Below, one piece after another: positions 1-8,891 of a DNA stretch of 11,233 nt. The stretch is taken from contig JABUQX010099123.1 in assembly GCA_015478945.1 (NCBI GenBank), forward strand, positions 15,001-26,233, in the 5' to 3' direction. The stretch comes from Trachelipus rathkii. Taxonomy: Eukaryota > Arthropoda > Malacostraca > Isopoda > Trachelipodidae. The number at the start of each line of letters is the position of its first letter. The first letter of the stretch is position 1. A program made the translations under genes and the position numbers. The notes under the pieces were generated by a model. The model was not told where the DNA came from. It was given only the letters and a program-made list of their open reading frames with translations, and ran no database searches.

Positions 1-74
1 AATCGTATAACAACAATGTTTTGGGTGTTCTAATAAGGGTTATCGAGGGTCAAATATGATTCGAATATGATGGT
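1..74. other. AT-rich left flank, no recognised feature
   Basis: This stretch does not align convincingly by eye with the ~120-bp monomers that follow. It could be a badly degraded monomer. I see no gene or signal in it. Confidence 0.4.
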
Positions 75-1175
75 TATAGACCGTATAGGATGTGTCCAGG
101 ATCCACCCAGAAGGGATTCCCACCCCCAAATCTGAAATATTGCAGCTAAGAACGATGAACTCGGTATACAAACTTCTGAGGATGTATCTTAGATAACCCG
201 CGGGTGTAAAACTGACTGTGGGTGCCCGTCAGACGGGGGTACTTCACCCCAAATCTGAAAATATTGACATAGAACAACGGAACTTGATATACAGCCTTTT
301 TAGGTTGTATCTTAGATGTATCCGGGGTAAAATGACCGATTTGACCAAATTCGGGGACGAGCCCCACCAAATCTGAAATATTGACCTAGAATGATGAAAC
401 TCGGTATACAACCTTCTGAGGATGTATCTGTTATTACCCCGGGTGTAAAATGACTGTGGGTGCCCCGGACGGGGTACTCACCCCAAAATCTGAAATATTT
501 GTACCAATAGAACAAACGAAAACTTGATATACAGAGCCTTTTTAGGTTGTATCTTAGATGTATCCGGGTAAAATGAACGATTTGACCAAATTCGGGGACC
601 AGCCCCACAAACTGAAATATGACATATTGAATGAATGAACTGCGGGTTATATACAACCTTTCTGAGGATGTATCCCTTAGATGACCCGCGGGTGTTAAAA
701 ATGACTGTGGGTGCCCCAGACGGGGTACTCACCCCAAAAATCTGAAATATTGACATAGAACAACGAAAATTGATATACAGCCTTTTTAGGTTGTATCTTA
801 GATGTATACGGGGTAAAATGCCCGATTTGACCAAATTCGGGACCAGCCCCACAAAACTGAATATTGACCTGAGAGATGAACACGTATACACAATACGCAA
901 ATATAGCTACTCACATCTATAATGGTTAATAAGCGCGTACACAAAGCCTAAAGGGGGTCTCTGGGACCCCGAAAGCTTGAATATTTGACCTAGAACGATG
1001 AACCTCGGATATACCGTTCATACTAGTACCCAAAATGAAGATATCATGTTAATATATCCGTTGCACATCCGCAAAAGGGGGGGTCAACCAGCCGCACAAA
1101 CTGAAATATTGGTGTAGAACAACGAAACCTTGTTTATCATCTCTTATGATGTTATCCTACGTATCCACTCTTCCC
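75..1175. repeat. Tandem array of ~120-bp monomers in a ~240-bp alternating dimer
   Basis: The landmark CTGAAATATT or a close variant recurs at about 132, 255, 373, 490, 612, 742, 857, 977 and 1101, a spacing of 115-130 bp. Two monomer types alternate for at least the first six copies. Type A carries TGAACTCGGTATACA, then CTTCTGAGGATGTATC and ATGACTGTGGGTGCCC. Type B carries ACTTGATATACAGCC, then TTTTTAGGTTGTATCTTAG and CGATTTGACCAAATTCGGG. The last three monomers (857 onward) are degraded and the alternation breaks down. Short reading frames here share peptide pieces such as KIQPKKA because they read the same repeat, so they are not genes. Many single-base indels separate copies, which could be natural drift or sequencing error. 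Confidence 0.9.
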
Positions 1176-1184
1176 TCGATACAA

Positions 1185-1410
1185 GTAAACAAAAAAAGAA
1201 AAAGAAAAAAAAATTAAAAAATTAAAAAAAAATAAAAATTTTTTTTAAATTAATACAAAATTCTTAAAATATAAAAAAATTTTAAAAAAAAAATTAAATT
1301 TAAAATTTTTTTAAAAATTTTAAAATTTTTTTTAATAAAACAATTAAACATTTTTTTTAATTCTTTTACTATAGTTATAACTTTAAAATACGTTTTTTTA
1401 TATATTAATT
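1185..1410. repeat. Almost pure A/T low-complexity tract
   Basis: Runs of A, then mixed runs of A and T, make up nearly all bases from about 1188 to 1400. The 120-bp array ends here and no satellite unit is present. No gene is visible; a short minus-strand frame across it is simply a low-complexity Lys/Ile/Phe-rich translation. Confidence 0.85.
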
Positions 1411-1520
1411 CAAACCCCTCTAAGAAGCGCTCTGGAGCCTCTGGGCCTCTTGAGCCTCTGAGGCCCTCCTCCGCCTCGCTCCTCACCCTCGACTCCACTC
1501 GACGCCCTCCCCATCTGTGG
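1411..1520. other. GC-rich, C/T-strand-biased island with GCCTC repeats
   Basis: The composition switches abruptly from A/T to a GC-rich, pyrimidine-biased block. GCCTC and CCTC words recur, for example GGAGCCTCTGGGCCTCTTGA, then CCTCCTCCGCCTCGCTCC. The downstream edge (ATCTGTGGATCTAGTGATTC near 1512) resembles ATTTGTGGCTCTTGATTC near 7386, next to the C-rich module there. This suggests both belong to one repeated family. No gene is recognised. Confidence 0.65.
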
Positions 1521-1554
1521 ATCTAGTGATTCCTGTCATATTCTGTATGAACAT

Positions 1555-1654
1555 AACACAAAACTTTTTATTATTTTTGTTGTTTTTTTTTCTTTAAACA
1601 TTTTATTTCTGACACAAAATTTTACGCTTTTCAATATTTATAACTTAAGAATTT
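1555..1654. repeat. T-rich spacer
   Basis: This stretch is dominated by T runs (TTTTTATTATTTTTGTTG and similar). It resembles the larger T-rich block at 3211-3490, and both lead into a CAGTAAA-type motif. No gene is visible. Confidence 0.6.
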
Positions 1655-1735
1655 GGGGTTTTTACAGACCCTAAAGCTGTAAAATCAGTAAATCAAACGC
1701 ACCCACACCCTCCCACCCTCCCCTATCCAAATCCT
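1655..1735. repeat. CAGTAAATCAAAC plus C-rich module, copy 1
   Basis: AAATCAGTAAATCAAACGCA is followed by a C-rich run of CCCACCCTCCC type. The same order, CAGTAAATCAAACCAC followed by C-rich sequence, appears at about 7311-7375, and inverted at about 8968-9040. A partial form (AAACAGTAAAAACAGTAAAT) lies at 3478-3497. This is a dispersed module rather than part of the ~300-bp satellite unit. Confidence 0.7.
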
Positions 1736-1739
1736 GGAT

Positions 1740-3210
1740 ATTTATACATTAGCATAGTAATATTTAACAAAATTTTATTATTATCTAATTGACATACTGA
1801 TCAATGAATATATCCTACTAACGTAACAAAGTTTCACATCAATAAAGCAAACATAGCATCACCTGAACTACGAATATAACGTACATTCAAAACCTAACAC
1901 ATCTTAAACATGAATAAACAGTTAACATTAACAAGCTTTCATACTTAACAACAATAAGTAACTAACATTGCAGGGCAGAACGGAACCTACTTACACTTTT
2001 TCTAACATATCACCTGAAATATTTTTAACATTAACAATAGTAAATATTTAAACAAACAATTTTATCATAACTTGTCTAAATATCATACTGATCATTGAAT
2101 ATATGGCTAACGTAACAACAGTTTTCACATCAATAAAGCAAACATAGAGCATCACCTTGAAACTCGAATATAACGTACAAATTCACAAAACCTAACACAA
2201 TGCTATAAACATGAATAAACAAGTTTTTAACCATTTAAAACAAAAGCCTCCCCCTTTTTCCCCCATACTTAACAACAAGTAAAGTAACTAACATTGAAGC
2301 GCAAACGTAACCCTACTTTACAGCTTTTTCTAACATAGTCACTGATATTTTTTTACATTAAGGGGATAGTACATTTAACGAAAAATTATGCACAACCCTT
2401 GTGTATGTACTTAACTGATCATGAATATATGCTAACGTAACAAAAGTTTTCATATCAATAAAGCAGACAGCAGGTGAGATCATATGAACTACGAAATATA
2501 ATGTACACGCACAATCCTAACACACCTTATCCACGAATAAGCAGTCAACATTAACAAAGTTTTACACTTAATTAACAACTGTGACATAACTAACATTTGC
2601 ATACAAAAGAAACTTATCACATTTTTCCAAACATATCTCTAACATATCATGTTAATTTTATACATTAACAAAGTAACATTTAACAAAATTTATCACAATC
2701 TTGTGTAATTATCGTACTGATCAATGAATATACGCTATACGCAGCAAAGATTTCACACAAATAAAGCTAACATATCATAACCCTAAATGTAAGCAATATA
2801 AATGTATAACCTCAATCGAAACATACCGATATGCTGAATAAATCACTAAAATTAACAAAGTCCTCACACTTACAACAGTAAAATTAAAAGCATACGCTCG
2901 AAACGTAACGCTATTCACGACTTTTGTCAAGGCAATATATCTAACATAGCAAATGTTAATTTTTTAGATTAACAGGGTAATATTTAAACAAAAATATATC
3001 ATACTTGTCTATTATCATACTAATCAACGAATATAGACTAACGTAGACATAGTTTTTCCACATTAAATAAAACTTACATATGATCCATCCTGAACTAAAG
3101 AATAATAATCCACACCGATTAACCTAACAGACCTAAACATGAATAAACAAGCTTAACATTAACAAAGTTCAATACTTAACAACAGTAAAGTAACTACCTT
3201 ATTTTAGAAG
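1740..3210. repeat. ~300-bp satellite, array I (about five units)
   Basis: The landmark GAATAAACAGTTAACATTAA or a variant recurs near 1911, 2210, 2535, 2834 and 3139, a spacing of 299-325 bp. Other parts recur in fixed order: ATGAATATATGCTAACGTAA, then CACATCAATAAAGC, then GAACTA-GAATATAA, then CCTAACACA. This strand is rich in A and C and poor in G. Copies are diverged by substitutions and many small indels. An oddity is the CCTCCCCCTTTTTCCCCC patch near 2247-2265, which other units lack and which may be a base-calling fault. No gene is visible. Confidence 0.88.
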
Positions 3211-3490
3211 ACGGTGTCTTTCACATCTTTTTTTCTTTTTGTTTTAAAACTTTTATTTATTTTAATTTTATTCCTTTAGGATGATAGGAGAAATATTTTC
3301 AGCTATTTTTAATTTTTATTTCTTTAAAAACTTTTTAGTTTTTGTTTTTGTTTTTTTTGTTTTGTTTTTTAAACTTTAATTTTTAACTTAATTTCTTTAA
3401 AACTTTTTGGTTTTTACTAAAATTTTATTCTTTTTATTGTTTATAACGTAAAAAAATTTACATTTTTACATAAACTAAAACAGTAAAAAC
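3211..3490. repeat. T-rich low-complexity block interrupting the satellite
   Basis: Long T runs broken by G and C replace the A/C-rich satellite for about 280 bp. The block ends in repeated ACAGTAAA motifs (3478-3497) where satellite sequence resumes. The combination resembles 1555-1680, so the two may be copies of one T-rich element. No coding potential is visible. Confidence 0.75.
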
Positions 3491-3925
3491 AGTAAATAAC
3501 AAAGTTTTCACATCAATAAAGCTAACATAACATAACCTGATGCAAAAATATAATGTATAACATCAAACCTAACAAAATACCATACTTGGCAACAGGAAAG
3601 TAACTCTGACGTTGCGTACAGCCCGTACCATATTCACACTTTTTTTTGAAAATCAGAACTCTAAAATAACACTTTTATTTTGCATTAAACATAGTAACAT
3701 TAACAAAAATTTATCACAAACTTGTGTAATTATCATACTGACTTAACGTAACAAAGTTTTCCTATCAATAAAGCTAACATAATACACATATCCTGAACTA
3801 GGAATATAAAAACGCACAATGACAAAACCTAACATACCCTTATGATCGAATTAATGACTAAACATTAACAAAGGTTTCATACTTAAACAACACCTAAAGT
3901 AACTAACAATGCATACAGAACGAAC
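3491..3925. repeat. ~300-bp satellite, rearranged units
   Basis: Satellite landmarks are present (AAAGTTTTCACATCAATAAA near 3502, CTTGTGTAATTATCATACTG near 3721, AACATTAACAAAG near 3860), but spacing is irregular and parts of units are missing. A patch at about 3640-3690 resembles the start of the unique insert near 5945-5990 (GAAAAT, then AACTCTAAA, then TTTTGC). Confidence 0.7.
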
Positions 3926-4098
3926 GTGTACGAAGCTGATGTGGTTCCCTGTTTCATTAGAGTTATTAGTTACAAGTCGAGAAATTGTTCAAACTTCCTC
4001 CCACTTTTCGAAATATTACGCAATACTTGATTCTTGTTTGGTTCCGTTTTCGAAACATAACGCAATACCTATGATTCTTGTTTGATTTCGTACCTCTA
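3926..4098. repeat. Non-satellite segment with a ~43-bp direct duplication
   Basis: This segment does not match the satellite consensus. Positions about 4007-4045 and 4050-4091 are two imperfect tandem copies. Each has a TCGAAA start, then ACGCAATAC, then GATTCTTGTTTG, then a TTCCG or TTTCG end. Satellite sequence resumes at 4098. No gene is recognised. Confidence 0.7.
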
Positions 4099-5889
4099 AC
4101 ATATTAACGTTAATCTTCACTACATAGTAACATTTAGCAAAATTTATCACAACATTGGTTAATTATCATGCAGACCAGCGAAAGTATGCTAACATAATAA
4201 AGTTTCCACATTAAAAAAGCTAACATAGCATCATCAACTGAACTAAGAAAATAATGCCCAAAGACAAACATAATACATCTTAAGCAGGAATAAGCAGTCA
4301 ACATTAACAAAGTTCCAACACTTAACACCAGTAAATGCAACCTAACATGGAATGCAAAACGTAACCTAATCTTACTTTTCAAGCATAACTCTAACATATT
4401 AACGTTAATCTTACACTAACACAGTAACATTTAACTAACATTTCTCACAACATTGGTTAATTATCATACAGAGCAGCAAAAGTATGCTAACGTAACAAAG
4501 TTTCCAACATCAATAAAGCTAGCATAAGCGTAACATAAACTAAGAAAATTAATGCATCAAAGACAACACCTAACAACAAACTTACACAATAAATAAACTG
4601 TTAACATTAACAAAGTAACTAACATGGGTATACAAAAACGTAACTTATTTCTACTTTTCAAGCATAACTCTAACATACTTAACGTTAATGCTTAACACTA
4701 ACACAGTAAACTATTTTGAGCTAAAATTTATCAACCCAACATTGGTTAATATATCATACAGAGCAGGATAAGTATGCTAACATAAACTCAAGTTCCAACA
4801 TATTAAGTTACTTTAGCATCATCTAAACTAGAATAATAATACACAATAACAAACCTAACACATCTAAACCAGGAATAAAACTGTAAAACGTTACAAAGTT
4901 CTACACTAACAACATAGTAAAGTAACTAACATAGACACAAAAGAGCCGTATCCTATTCACCTTTATCAAGCAGTAAATCTCTAACATATGATCGTTTTAG
5001 AAAATAGAACCCTTTTCTTTAAAATATATGCCTTAATATAACATAGTAACATGAAGCGTACATTACTAGTGTAACATTGGGCGATTATCATACAGAACAG
5101 CAGGGAAAGTATGCTAACGTAACAAAGTTTTTTCACATTAATAAATGATTACTTAGCATCATCTAAACTAAGAATATAATACACAAAGCAAACCTGACAC
5201 ATCTTAACACAAATAAACTGTTAACATAACAAAGTTCCAACCTAACACCAGTAAAGCAACTAACATCGCATGCAAAACGTAACCTATCTTACATTTTTCA
5301 GCATATCTTCTAACATATTAACGTTAATCTTAACACTCACACAGTAACATTTAACTAAAAATTTCTCACAACACCTTGTATAATTATCATACTAATCAAC
5401 GAATATATACTCTAGCATAATAAGGTTTCCACATCAAATAAGCTAACATGACGTAACAATGGAAACTAATGAAAATAATGTTACAACGCCAAACCTACAC
5501 AACCTTACAACACGAAATAAACTGTTAAATAACAAAGTTCACCACTGAGTTTCTTTTAATATACTAACGCACGCGAAATATATGCATTACATAACAAGTG
5601 TTTTCAACATTAATAAAGCTACATAGATCCATATGAACTAGGAAATATAATGTACCAACGACAAACCTAACACAAAACTTATGCCCTAATAAACAGTTTT
5701 AACATTAACAAAGTTCCTCACTTAACACCAAGTAAAGTAACTAACTTTACATACAAAACGTAATCTGTTATTCATACTTTTTTCCAAGCATATCTCTAAC
5801 ATATTAACGGTAATCTTACATTGACACAGTAACATTTATCAAAAAATGTGTCATAACCATACCTAACCATCATAATACCTAACGAGTAA
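4099..5889. repeat. ~300-bp satellite, array II with TTAACGTTAA box
   Basis: The GAATAAAC-type landmark recurs near 4288, 4588, 4871, 5210, 5512 and 5686. Most units carry the perfect 10-bp palindrome TTAACGTTAA, at 4104-4113, 4399-4408, 4679-4688 and 5318-5327. A one-base variant lies near 5805. This box separates the subfamily from array I. The spacing of only ~174 bp between 5512 and 5686 reflects one unit that has lost about 130 bp. The part from about 5100 rightward is also the outer left arm of the large palindrome. The minus-strand frame at 4134-4397 is a translation of this satellite, not a gene. Confidence 0.87.
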
Positions 5890-6320
5890 AGACGAATAAA
5901 GTAAAGTTTTTAGGCTTATCTCTTTTTTTAGACTCCGCCTCCTTTCAGAAAATACCAACTCTAAACATGAAAAATGATTTTGCGCTTTAACTATTTGCAT
6001 AAAATGATGCAATACTTATTATATTTGACCCTCTGGCGGAATACAGGCAATGTTAGCAGTCGCCATTCGGTTACGAATTAAATATAAATGACACATTGTT
6101 GGGAATAACGAAACTAATCGTGAAGATATCAACAACAAACGTAGAGATGCAGGGAGATGTCATCCTATCACACAGCGAAAAACTAGCATACTGAAGAAAA
6201 TAGTGTATAAACATCCCTTAAAGGTAATAGGATTCTTTCTTTCAACCAAATCAGAAGAAAGTAAACAAGAATACGTCGTACGAATGACCCATATCAGTTC
6301 AAAAGGGTATATACCAACGG
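5890..6320. other. Unique insert in the satellite, left-arm copy
   Basis: About 430 bp with no satellite landmarks. It starts near GTAAAGTTTTTAGGCTTATC, has a balanced composition, and leads directly into the CAA microsatellite. Satellite phase resumes after the microsatellite, so insert plus microsatellite look like one ~550-bp insertion. A short plus-strand frame (6203-6472) covers part of it. However, the partner locus on the right arm carries indels in the same stretch and the C-terminal half of the frame is only microsatellite, so I do not call a gene. It could be a fragment of a mobile element or of an old gene; I do not recognise it. Confidence 0.7.
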
Positions 6321-6422
6321 CAACAACAAACACAACAACAACAAACAACAACAACAAACAACAACACAACAACACAACAACAACACAACAACAACACAAC
6401 AACAAACAACAAACAACAAACA
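6321..6422. repeat. CAA trinucleotide microsatellite, left-arm copy
   Basis: About 100 bp built from CAA units with interruptions of two kinds: CAAA (an extra A) and CACAAC (a missing A). No pure run exceeds a few units. The mirror copy at 9905-10011 has a much longer pure run. The Thr/Asn/Gln-rich peptides read from it are low-complexity translations. Confidence 0.95.
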
Positions 6423-7241
6423 ATAATACTACAAAGATAAGTTCTTTGGATACTAACCACGATATATGCTAACGTAACATTGTTTTCACATTAAATAAAG
6501 TCATAGCATTACCAAGAGCTAAGAAAATAATGTACAACGATGAATCTAACACAACTAAGGCACGATAAACTGTTAACATTAACAAAAGTTCCACACTTAA
6601 CACCTGTAAAGTAACAACTGAACATTGCAAAATACAAAACGTAACCTATTCATAACTTTTTTTCCAACATATCTCTAACATATTAAACGTTATTTTAACA
6701 TTGAACACAGCAATATTTTGCCAAAGGAATTTATCAATAACCCTTGTCAATTATCATAGCAGAGCAGTGGAAATATGCCCTAACGTTAAACAAAGTTTAC
6801 ACATTGAATAAAGCTAACAATAAATAAGCCTGAACTAAAGAATATAATGTAAAAACAACGACAAACGCCAACACACCAATACGGCCGACGAAATAAACCA
6901 CTAAGCATTAACAAAATCTTTCGCACTTAACAACAGTAAAGTACATAACACTTCGTCCAAAATGTAACCTATTCACACTTTTCAATCATATCTCTGACAT
7001 ATCAATGTTAATTTTTACATTAACATCGTAATATTTAACAAAAGTTTAGCTAAACCTGTCTAATCATCATACTGACAAAGAATATATTGCTGACGTAACA
7101 AATGTTTTACATCAACTTCGTAACATTTAACAAAAAATTCATCAAAACCTCGTCTAAATATCATAATCCCCAGCGAATAACCGCAAACATAACAAAGTTT
7201 TAACCAAACATAACAAAAACAACAAAATTTTATCCTAACAT
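6423..7241. repeat. ~300-bp satellite, array III, with truncated units
   Basis: Satellite resumes at GATACTAACCACGATATATG (about 6448). Full landmarks are near 6563 and 6890 (spacing 327 bp). The box here is mostly the array I form (ATCAATGTTAATTTTTACAT near 6999) rather than TTAACGTTAA. Positions about 7022-7117 and 7118-7207 are two shortened copies in tandem (GTAATATTTAAC or GTAACATTTAAC to the CACATCAA region), each missing roughly two thirds of the unit. The mirror of these short copies is present at about 9215-9335. Confidence 0.8.
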
Positions 7242-7455
7242 ATAAACATAAAATAAGTTCTTTGAGTAAAATTTCACAGTTAAGGAATAATAAAATTTAC
7301 TGATTTAAAAGCAGTAAATCAGTAACAGTAAATCAAACCACTCATCCCCGCATTCCCCTACCCGTCCCCCCCCCCCTGTGTCCTATTTGTGGCTCTTGAT
7401 TCAACTCCATATTTCAAGTATCCTTTTTGGACAAACATACGATAAAAAAATGTTC
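7242..7455. mobile_element. ~190-bp module flanked by direct repeats, left-arm copy
   Basis: A degenerate direct repeat of about 20-26 bp (AAACATA, then AAATAAGTTCTTT) brackets this module at about 7242-7263 and 7432-7455. Inside are a perfect 10-bp inverted repeat (TTACTGATTT at 7297-7306 with AAATCAGTAA at 7316-7325), the CAGTAAATCAAACCAC motif and a C-rich stretch. The related module at 1655-1735 suggests a dispersed element. There is no coding capacity, so if mobile it would be non-autonomous. The 13-C run near 7364-7376 is not matched on the other arm and is probably a sequence fault. Confidence 0.45.
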
Positions 7456-8082
7456 TTTATATAATAACCTACGAATATATGCTTTAACCTAACAAAGTTT
7501 TAGCATCAATAAAGTAACAATTCATAACAGCGACCTAGGATATAATGTTACAAAATGCAAACTCTACATACCTAGCGTATGAATAAATCAGCTAACATCC
7601 TGAAATTCCCTACTGATCAAGGTAAACTAGCTAACAGGTCATACAATACTCGATATGTTCCCACTTTTCGAGCATATTAGCAACAGGTAAAGCCGTATTA
7701 TCTAACAAAATCCCTTAACAAAGTGACCAATCTATCAAAGATGCCACCATCTTGAACTATGAATTGACACTATCTTCATCAAAGTGTCACTCGTTTCGAG
7801 TATAACATCATTTGACCTATGAATAAACGTAGACATTAGCAAAAGTCTGGGGCAAACCTAACATTATTCAACAAAAACTTAACCTAGGTTCACGTTTCTA
7901 ACACATCATCGTCAGTTAACACAGTAATATCTTACAAAAACTCATCATTTCTCTAGCAAATCAGTGTTATTTCCACATTGTCATAGTAATATTTTAACAT
8001 AACGTACCTAACTTACGAATAAACAGTTTTCATTAACCAAGAGTATCTAAAGCAACACATTACCTTCCGAGAGAAAACCCAG
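7456..8082. repeat. Diverged satellite flanking the palindrome centre (left)
   Basis: Satellite words persist (GAATATATGC, AACAAAGTTTTAGCATCAAT, GAATAAATCAGCTAACATC) but are strongly diverged, and units run at irregular spacing (landmarks near 7585, 7818 and 8020). This inner zone has the highest identity between the two arms. No gene is visible. Confidence 0.7.
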
Positions 8083-8277
8083 GGGGGATGCGCCCCTTGA
8101 AAGGGTGTGAATCCTGCGAGGGGGGGATCACCCCGAAGGGGTGTAAGCGGGCTTTACCCCTCCGAAGGAGGGGTAAGGCCTCCCCCTCCTTCGGAGGGGT
8201 AAAGCCCGCTTACACCCCTTCGGGTGATCCTCTCGAGGGATTCACACCCTTTCAAGGCGCGAATCCCCCCTGGTTTT
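8083..8277. repeat. GC-rich central hairpin at the palindrome axis
   Basis: This ~195-bp GC-rich island in AT-rich DNA folds on itself. 8147-8173 pairs perfectly with 8183-8209, leaving a 9-base loop (TAAGGCCTC) that contains AGGCCT. Each arm also contains smaller stem-loops with GAA or TTC loops: ACCCCTCC (8156-8163) with GGAGGGGT (8167-8174), and CACCCC (8129-8134) with GGGGTG (8138-8143). Their mirrors lie at 8183-8199 and 8213-8226, each shortened or mismatched by one base. The plus-strand frame at 8088-8291 is a reading of the hairpin, not a gene. It is too long and too symmetrical to be called a transcription terminator here. Confidence 0.9.
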
Positions 8278-8891
8278 CTCTCGGGAGGTAATGTGTTGCT
8301 TTAGATCCTCTTGGTTATGAAAACTGTTTATTCTAGTTAAGTACGTTATGTAATATTACCTATGACAATGTGGAATATAACACTTGATTTGTTAGAGAAA
8401 TGATGAGTTTTTGTAAGATATTACTGTGTTAACTGACGATGATGTGTTAGAAAACGTGAACCTAGGTTTAAGTTTTTGTTGAATAATGTTAGGTTTGCCC
8501 TAGACTTTTGCTAATGTCTACGTTTATTCATAGGTCAAATGATGTTATACTCGAAACGAGTGACACTTTGATGAAGATAGTGTCAATTCATAGTTCAAGA
8601 TGGTGGCATCTTTGATAGATTGGTCACTTTGTTAAGGGATTTTGTTAGATAATACGGCTTTACCTGTTGCTAATATGCTCGAAAAGTGGGAACATATCGA
8701 GTATTGTATGACCTGTTAGCTACTTTACCTTGATCAGTAGGGAATTTTTCAGGATGTTAGCTGATTATTCATACGCTAGGTATGTTAGGTTTGCATTTGT
8801 ACATTATATTCCTAGTCGCTGTTATGAATTGTTAGCTTTATTGATGCTAAAACTTTGTTGGTTACGACATATAGTTCGTAGGTTAGTATAT
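8278..8891. repeat. Diverged satellite flanking the palindrome centre (right)
   Basis: Mirror image of 7456-8082. Reverse-complement satellite words such as GTTAGCTTTATTGATGCTAA near 8831 and GTTTATTCATAGGTC near 8522 are present. A plus-strand frame at 8730-8933 reads this satellite. Its partner region on the left arm has indels, so it is not called as a gene. Confidence 0.7.

Larger units (their letters stand above)
5100..8173 (+). repeat. Left arm of giant inverted repeat (palindrome)
   Basis: Reading inward, this arm is matched in reverse complement by 11233 back to 8183. Locus-specific features align in mirrored order: the truncated satellite unit (~5530), the unique insert (CCCTCTGGC at 6029-6037 against GCCAGAGGG at 10311-10319), the CAA tract, the C-rich module and the central GC hairpin. 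Because unique segments match as well as satellite, this is one long inverted duplication and not chance pairing of satellites in opposite orientation. The true outer limit may lie further left, since the right arm is cut by the window edge. Confidence 0.93.

Noticed and set aside
146..900. Overlapping minus-strand reading frames with shared peptides
   Set aside because: They lie on the ~120-bp tandem array, overlap each other in different frames, and share peptides because the DNA repeats. Indels between monomers shift the frame.
1250..1498. Minus-strand frame with a Lys/Ile/Phe-rich tail
   Set aside because: It reads the GC island and then the A/T homopolymer tract. Composition alone explains the peptide.
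3211..3490. Poly(A)/poly(T) tail of a retroelement in reverse orientation
   Set aside because: The T-rich block is too long and too mixed, and no element body with recognisable features adjoins it.
4134..4397. Hydrophobic minus-strand frame resembling the frame at 9368-9634
   Set aside because: Both cover the same part of the ~300-bp satellite, so the peptide similarity is DNA repeat similarity. Most other units are interrupted by stops or indels.
6160..6472. Frames on both strands over the CAA tract
   Set aside because: They are mostly poly-Thr/Asn/Gln or poly-Val/Cys/Leu from the microsatellite, and the mirror locus does not preserve the frame.
7364..7376. Long C run as a G-quadruplex or i-motif site
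   Set aside because: The mirror position reads as varied sequence (near 8968-8985), so the plain C run is more likely a base-calling fault.
1740..8050. CRISPR-like array
   Set aside because: The repeat period is ~300 bp with diverged units throughout. There are no short identical repeats with regular unique spacers.
8147..8209. Rho-independent terminator
   Set aside because: The stem is far longer than a terminator, sits at the axis of a multi-kilobase palindrome, and has no adjoining gene.
8088..8291. Plus-strand 67-codon frame in the GC core
   Set aside because: It is a translation of a self-complementary hairpin. Symmetry and composition explain it, and no family is recognisable.
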